Below, piece after piece: positions 59,449-64,000 of a stretch of DNA of 64,000 nt. Positions within the stretch are counted from its first letter, which is position 1. Each line of letters opens with the position of its first letter. Source of the stretch: Pseudomonas sp. TCU-HL1 (GTDB lineage Bacteria; Pseudomonadota; Gammaproteobacteria; Pseudomonadales; Pseudomonadaceae); assembly GCF_001708505.1 (NCBI RefSeq), contig NZ_CP015992.1:2418001-2482000 (forward strand). Direction: 5' to 3'. The translations under genes were made by a program, and so were the position numbers. The notes below the pieces were generated by a model. The model was not told where the DNA came from, made no database searches, and worked only from the letters and a program-made list of their open reading frames with translations.

Positions 59449-61152
59449 TCAGCCCTTGAGCTGCGGGAAGTCTTCTTCGAAGTACTCGCCGGGGCCCCGG
59501 GTATCGCCCTGGCGGCGCAGCACTTCCATCTGCCGCAGTTCCACGCGGCGGATCTTCCCGGAGATGGTCTTGGGCAGTTCGCTGACGAACTCGATGCGGC
59601 GCACCCGCTTGTAGGGCGCCAGGTGCTCGCGGGCGAAGGCGAGGATGTTCAGGGCCAGTTCGGCGCTGCCGGGCTCGTCATGGGCGAGGATGAGGAAGGC
59701 CTTGGGCACCGCCAGGCGCACCGGGTCCGGGCTGGGCACGATGGCCACTTCCATCACGGCGGGGTGCTCGATCAGGGCGCTTTCCAGTTCGAAGGGACTG
59801 ATGCGGTAGTCGGAGGCCTTGAACACGTCATCGGCCCGGCCGACGAAGGTGATGTAGCCGTCTTCGCAGATCTGCGCGGTATCACCGGTGCGGTAGTAAC
59901 CGTCGCGCATCACTTCGGCGGTCTTCTCCGGGCTGTCCTCGTAGCAGAGCATCAGGCCCAGCGGGCGGACATCCAGCGGCAGGGCCACTTCGCCCTCGTT
60001 GCCCGGTTGGCCATCGGGGTCGAGCATGGTCACCCGGTAGCCCGGCAGCGGCCGCCCCATGGAGCCGGGTTTGAGCTTCTGGCCAGGGGTGTTGCCGACC
60101 AGGGCGGTGGTTTCCGACTGGCCGAAGCCGTCGCGCAGGTCGAGGTCCCAGGCGTGCTGGACCTGTTCGATGATCTCCGGATTCAGCGGCTCACCGGCAC
60201 CCACCAGTTCGCGCAGGCGCAGACGGTTCCGGTAGCTGGCCAGGTCCTCCTGGATCAGCATGCGCCACACGGTGGGCGGCGCGCAGAGGCTGGTGACGCC
60301 GTAGCGTTCCAGCACGCCGAGCAGGGCCGGGGCGCTGAAGCGCGAGGTGTTGTGGATGAAGATGCAGGCGCCGGCGTTCCAGGGGGCGAAGAAGCAACTC
60401 CAGGCATGCTTGGCCCAACCGGGAGAGGAGATGTTCAGGTGCAGGTCGCCGGGCTTGAGGCCGATCCAGTACATGGTCGAGAGGTGGCCGACCGGGTAGC
60501 TCTGGTGGCTGTGCAGCACCATCTTCGGCTTGGAAGTGGTGCCGGAGGTGAAGTAGAGCAGCATCGGGTCGGTGGCCAGGGTCACGCCATCGGCCTGGAA
60601 GTTGGCTGGGTATTCCGCGGCCGCGCTGTGCGGCGTCCAGCCCGGGGCACCCTGGCCAACACTGATGCGTGTGTAGCTTTCGGCCAGGCCACTGAATTTT
60701 TCCAGGTTGGCACTGCCAACCACCAGGTGACGGACTTGGCCACGCTCGATGCGGTCGCGCAGGTCCTCGGAGGTGAGCAGGGCGGTGGCAGGGATCACCA
60801 CGGCGCCGAGCTTGAAGGCCGCCAGCATGGTCTCCCACAGGGCGATGTCGTTGCCGAGCATCATCAGGATGCGCTCGCCGCGCTTCACGCCCAGTGCCCG
60901 CAGGTGGTTGGCGACGCGGTTGGAGCGCTCGGCCAGCTCCTGGAAGCTGTAACGGCACTCGCTGCCATCCTCCTCGACTATCCAGAGCGCCGTGGCCTGG
61001 TTGTCCTTGGCCATGTCGTCGAAGTAGTCCAGTGCCCAGTTGAATTCAGTCAGTTGCGGCCAGCGGAAATCGCGCACGGCGGTGTCGTAGTCGGTGCGGT
61101 GGGCCAGGAGGAAGTCACGGGCGGCAAGGAAGGGGAGGCTGTTGCTGTTCAT
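59449..61152 (-). CDS. AMP-binding acyl-CoA synthetase
   Basis: The 567-residue ligase has the P-loop motif LLYFTSGTTSKPKMVLHS, GFGQSETTALVGN, the adenylation motif YRTGDTAQICEDGYITFVGR, and the C-terminal Lys in LPKTISGKIRRVEL. It resembles the medium-chain/acetyl-CoA synthetase group. As first gene of the valine operon it may activate isobutyrate or another short branched acid; the substrate is inferred from context only. Confidence 0.92.
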   Translation of the reverse strand: MNSNSLPFLAARDFLLAHRTDYDTAVRDFRWPQLTEFNWALDYFDDMAKDNQATALWIVEEDGSECRYSFQELAERSNRVANHLRALGVKRGERILMMLGNDIALWETMLAAFKLGAVVIPATALLTSEDLRDRIERGQVRHLVVGSANLEKFSGLAESYTRISVGQGAPGWTPHSAAAEYPANFQADGVTLATDPMLLYFTSGTTSKPKMVLHSHQSYPVGHLSTMYWIGLKPGDLHLNISSPGWAKHAWSCFFAPWNAGACIFIHNTSRFSAPALLGVLERYGVTSLCAPPTVWRMLIQEDLASYRNRLRLRELVGAGEPLNPEIIEQVQHAWDLDLRDGFGQSETTALVGNTPGQKLKPGSMGRPLPGYRVTMLDPDGQPGNEGEVALPLDVRPLGLMLCYEDSPEKTAEVMRDGYYRTGDTAQICEDGYITFVGRADDVFKASDYRISPFELESALIEHPAVMEVAIVPSPDPVRLAVPKAFLILAHDEPGSAELALNILAFAREHLAPYKRVRRIEFVSELPKTISGKIRRVELRQMEVLRRQGDTRGPGEYFEEDFPQLKG

Positions 61153-61301
61153 GGGGCGAACCCTTGATTGTTTTTGTCGGGTCTTTCGGCCGGTGGCCGG
61201 GTTGGTGGCTTGAGTATAGGCAGGCGTAAATCAAATAAGAACGAGCAGAAAAACAGGTGCGATGTGCAAAAAAATCATTGTCTGGCGCCGGGGTCGCGAG
61301 C

Positions 61302-61389
61302 GGTGCGCATGGCGCACCCTACGGACGAGTCTGGTGCACCCGGGCGGCGTTGAGTGCCGCGGGTGACAGTAGGGTGCGCAGCGCGCACC
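61302..61389. repeat. REPIN (GTAGGGTGCGC type)
   Basis: GGTGCGCATGGCGCACCCTA (61302-61321, plus C) and GTAGGGTGCGCAGCGCGCAC (61369-61388, plus C) are inverted units with the CCTAC/GTAGG ends facing inward, opposite to the nested copy at 31551-31625. It lies between the porin gene and the synthetase promoter. Confidence 0.8.
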
Positions 61390-61409
61390 GGCAGTTGACA
61401 GCGGCGTGA

Positions 61410-62672
61410 CTACCAGAGCGGCAGGGTGTAGCTGAGGATCAGGCGGTTCTCGTCGAGGTCGTTGCCGAAGTTCGTCGAGCGCACCGTCGCATTGCGCCAT
61501 TTCAATCCAAGGTTTTTCAGCGGTCCGCTCTGCACCACGTAGGCGATGTCGGTATCGCGCTCCCATTCCTTGCCGTCCTCACGGCCCGCGCCCAGTTCCA
61601 CGCCATCACCGGAGAGGTAGCGGGTCATGAAGGTCAACCCCGGAATCCCCACAGCCGCGAAGTTGTAGTCGTAGCGCGCCTGCCAGGAGCGTTCCTCGCG
61701 GTTGGCGAAGTCGCTGATCTGCACGAAGTTCACCAGGTAGGCGTCGGTTCCGTTGACGTAGGCGAAGCCGGTGTCGCCGCTCATGCGCTGGTAGCCAAGG
61801 CCCAGGGCGTGGCCACCGATGCCATAGGTGAACATCGCGCCGAAGGCCTTGTTGTCCACGTTGCTGCCGCCTTCGTCGGTGGAGCGGGCGAAGCGCAGGT
61901 CGCTCTTCAGGCTCTGGCCGTCACCCAGGGGCAGCAGGTGGTTCAGGGTCAGGTAGTGCTGGCGGTAGAAGTCGTCCAGGCGTCCGAAGCCGTAGCTGGT
62001 GCTGAGGGCGTCGTTCCACTTGTAGCTGAGGTTGGCGAAGTCGAAGGTGTCGCTGGTGGTCTGGCGTGCGCGGATGTTCTTCACGCCCACCTTGGTGATG
62101 CTCATGTCCTCGTAATCGGAGGAATCGCGCTGGTTCACCTGGCGCAGGCGTCCGGCATCGAAGGTCAGGCCGTCGATCTCCAGGGAATTGAGCTGGCCGC
62201 CCTCGAAGGTCTGCGGCAGCAGGCGCGAATCGTTGGCCAGCAGTACCGGCAGCTTGGGCATCAGGGTGCCGAGCTTGAGGGTGCTTTTCGAGGCGCGCAG
62301 CTTGGCGGTCAGACCCAGCTCGCCGTATTCGTCCTGGGCGCGCTTGGGCGCTTCGCGGTCCCGCTTGAGCAGGCCGGAGCCGGCGCGGTCGGGGCTGGAG
62401 TCCAGCTTCACGCCGAGCAGGCCGATGGCATCCAGGCCGACGCCGATGCTGCCCTCGGTGAAGCCCGATTCGTAGCGCAGCAGGAAGCCTTGCGCCCACT
62501 CTTCGGCTTTGGACTGGGGGGCGGCGTGCTGGCGGAAGTCACGGTTGAAGTAGAAGTTGCGCAGCTCCAGGCTGGCTTTCGAATCCGTGATGAAGTCCGC
62601 CAGGGCGGGTGTGGAAGTGCAGAGCGAGCTGCCGACGAGCAGCAGGCTGGAGGTGAGGGTGTGGCGATCCAT
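61410..62672 (-). CDS. OprD-family outer-membrane porin
   Basis: The start at 62672 (AGAGG site) gives 420 residues with a signal peptide ending ALA before DFITDSKASLELRNFYFNRD, the classic OprD N-terminus. Repeated amphipathic strands and the last residues LILSYTLPLW with the terminal aromatic residue mark an 18-strand barrel. It lets a specific small acid or amino acid cross the outer membrane. With the neighbouring ActP-type symporter it may serve short organic acids. Confidence 0.95.
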   Translation of the reverse strand: MDRHTLTSSLLLVGSSLCTSTPALADFITDSKASLELRNFYFNRDFRQHAAPQSKAEEWAQGFLLRYESGFTEGSIGVGLDAIGLLGVKLDSSPDRAGSGLLKRDREAPKRAQDEYGELGLTAKLRASKSTLKLGTLMPKLPVLLANDSRLLPQTFEGGQLNSLEIDGLTFDAGRLRQVNQRDSSDYEDMSITKVGVKNIRARQTTSDTFDFANLSYKWNDALSTSYGFGRLDDFYRQHYLTLNHLLPLGDGQSLKSDLRFARSTDEGGSNVDNKAFGAMFTYGIGGHALGLGYQRMSGDTGFAYVNGTDAYLVNFVQISDFANREERSWQARYDYNFAAVGIPGLTFMTRYLSGDGVELGAGREDGKEWERDTDIAYVVQSGPLKNLGLKWRNATVRSTNFGNDLDENRLILSYTLPLW

Positions 62673-62809
62673 GGAGGCCTCTTGTTGTTTTAGTGGACGA
62701 GCGAATCCGTACCGGCCCGAGGGCCGGTCGCGGGGTGAGTCGGAAATGAAAAGGGGCACGCCCCCAAAGGAGCGACGGGCATGCCCGCTAACTGGCGGCG
62801 CGAAGCGCG

Positions 62810-64000
62810 TCAGTGGTTGCTGGCGGCGGCGGCCCCCAGGCCGGTCTGGGCGCGTACGAACTGGTCGTCGTAGGCGGCGCGTTCGCGGCTGGCGCGAGCG
62901 CTGCGATCGAGCATGGACACCACGATGATCACCAGGAAGGCCAGGGGCATGGAGAACAGCGCCGGCTGGTCATAGGGGAAAAGCGCTTTCTCATGACCCA
63001 GTACCCCGACCCAGACGGCTGGCGCACAGATCACCAGTGCCATGGCGCTTACCAGCCCGGTCAACCCGCCCCAGAGGGCGCCACGGGTGGTCAGGCCCCT
63101 CCAGTACATGGCCATGATCAGCACCGGGAAGTTGGCCGAGGCAGCGACGCCGAAGGTCAGGCCGACCAGGAAGGCGATGTTCATCTGCTCGAAGAGAATG
63201 CCCAGGCCGATCGCGACCAGGCCGATGGCCACGGTGGCGATGCGCGACACGCGCATCTCGTCCTTCTCGCTGGCGCGGCCCTTTTTCAGCACGCTGGCAT
63301 AGAGGTCGTGGGAGATTGCCGAGGCGCCAGCCAGGGCGAGGCCTGCGACCACGGCGAGTATGGTGGCGAAGGCCACGGCCGAGAGAAAACCGAGGAACAG
63401 GTTGCCGCCCACCGCCTGGGCCAGGTGCATGGCCACCATGTTGCCGCCGCCCACCAGGGCACCGCCCAGTTTGCCGTCGACGAAGTATTGCGGGTCGGTG
63501 CCGACGATGACGATGGCGGTGTAGCCGAGCACGCAGACCACCAGGAAGAAGAAGCCGATGAAACCGGTGGCGAACAGCACCGAGCGGCGGGCTTCCCTGG
63601 CATTGGGCACGGTGAAGAAGCGCATCAGGATATGCGGCAGGCCGGCGATGCCGAACACCAGGCCGAGGGACAGCGAGACGGCGCTGATCGGGTCGGCCAG
63701 CAGAGTGCCGGGCCCCATGATCTTGACGCCGCTGGCGTGTACGGCGACTGCGCGCTCGGCGAGGTTTTCGAAGCTGAAGCCGAACTCGCTCATGGCCATC
63801 AGCACCAGCGCGGTACCGCCTGCCAGCAGCAGAACGGCCTTGGTGATCTGCACCCAGGTGGTGGCGATCATGCCGCCGAAGATCACGTAGACCAGCATCA
63901 GCATGCCCACCACCACCACGGCCAACTGGTAGTCCAGGCCGAACAGCAGCTTGATCAGCTGGCCGGCGCCGACCATCTGCACGACCAGGTAGCAGCAGAC
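62810..64000 (-). CDS. actP: Cation/acetate symporter (ActP-like), partial
   Basis: The frame runs off the window end at 64000, so only the C-terminal 396 codons are here. ActP/SSS hallmarks are visible: YVIFGGMIATTWVQITKAV, GLVFGIAGLPHILMRFFTVP with the sodium-site region, and the NMVAMHLAQAVGGNLFLGF-type loop. Eight or more membrane segments remain. It imports acetate or similar monocarboxylates with a cation. Gene name depends on the missing N-terminus and on context. Confidence 0.88.
   Translation of the reverse strand, partial: VCCYLVVQMVGAGQLIKLLFGLDYQLAVVVVGMLMLVYVIFGGMIATTWVQITKAVLLLAGGTALVLMAMSEFGFSFENLAERAVAVHASGVKIMGPGTLLADPISAVSLSLGLVFGIAGLPHILMRFFTVPNAREARRSVLFATGFIGFFFLVVCVLGYTAIVIVGTDPQYFVDGKLGGALVGGGNMVAMHLAQAVGGNLFLGFLSAVAFATILAVVAGLALAGASAISHDLYASVLKKGRASEKDEMRVSRIATVAIGLVAIGLGILFEQMNIAFLVGLTFGVAASANFPVLIMAMYWRGLTTRGALWGGLTGLVSAMALVICAPAVWVGVLGHEKALFPYDQPALFSMPLAFLVIIVVSMLDRSARASRERAAYDDQFVRAQTGLGAAAASNH

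Overview
The window reads as a Pseudomonas chromosome. Indicators are the high GC content, a complete kdpFABC-kdpDE locus, an OprD-type porin, the YdcSTUV-PatD polyamine-type locus, an mmsAB valine locus, and abundant REP/REPIN palindromes of the type found between Pseudomonas genes. The species cannot be fixed from the sequence. About 59 protein genes, one tRNA and several gene relics are supported.

Layout: 1-5300 holds a secreted cyclophilin-fold protein, a LysR regulator and a leftward set of four exported proteins (two alpha/beta hydrolases, a cupin, a carboxymuconolactone decarboxylase-like protein) behind a 24-bp dyad. 5400-5750 is a scrambled relic of beta-alanine catabolism genes (bauA-like fused to mmsA-like). 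5851-14279 is a catabolic island: a Na+ symporter, a LysR regulator, an SDR, an epimerase, a polysaccharide-deacetylase-fold hydrolase, a GpuA-like ureohydrolase and a divergent APC permease. Two near-copies of a ~123-bp non-coding element sit upstream of its leftward units. 14533-14866 is a luxR relic. 15016-22923 is the high-affinity K+ ATPase and its two-component system. 23011-31418 holds glutaminase, a patatin, a lipoprotein, an AraC/BVMO/hydrolase/SDR cluster, RraB and a glutamine amidotransferase. 31819-37459 is the PatD-YdcVUTS locus. 38749-42747 is an ATP-grasp / alpha-E / transglutaminase / Anbu operon behind an excellent sigma-54 promoter. 42798-48649 holds cytochrome c/rhodanese, a beta-oxidation pair and a thioredoxin-fold protein. 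48716-53173 holds small membrane proteins, an amidotransferase, CorA, a Gly-rich exported protein and a crotonase. 53444-53533 is tRNA-Ser(GGA). 53828-61152 is a six-gene valine (isobutyryl-CoA) catabolic operon, followed by an OprD porin and a truncated ActP-type symporter.

The most noteworthy items are the island at 7.2-14.3 kb with its duplicated control element, the sigma-54-driven Anbu operon, nested mobile repeats at 31437-31800 (an IS200/IS605-like hairpin element carrying one REPIN and inserted in another), and a 140-bp MITE with target duplication that splits a terminator at 50296-50465. All functional calls come from reading motifs and remembered family features. No database search was possible.
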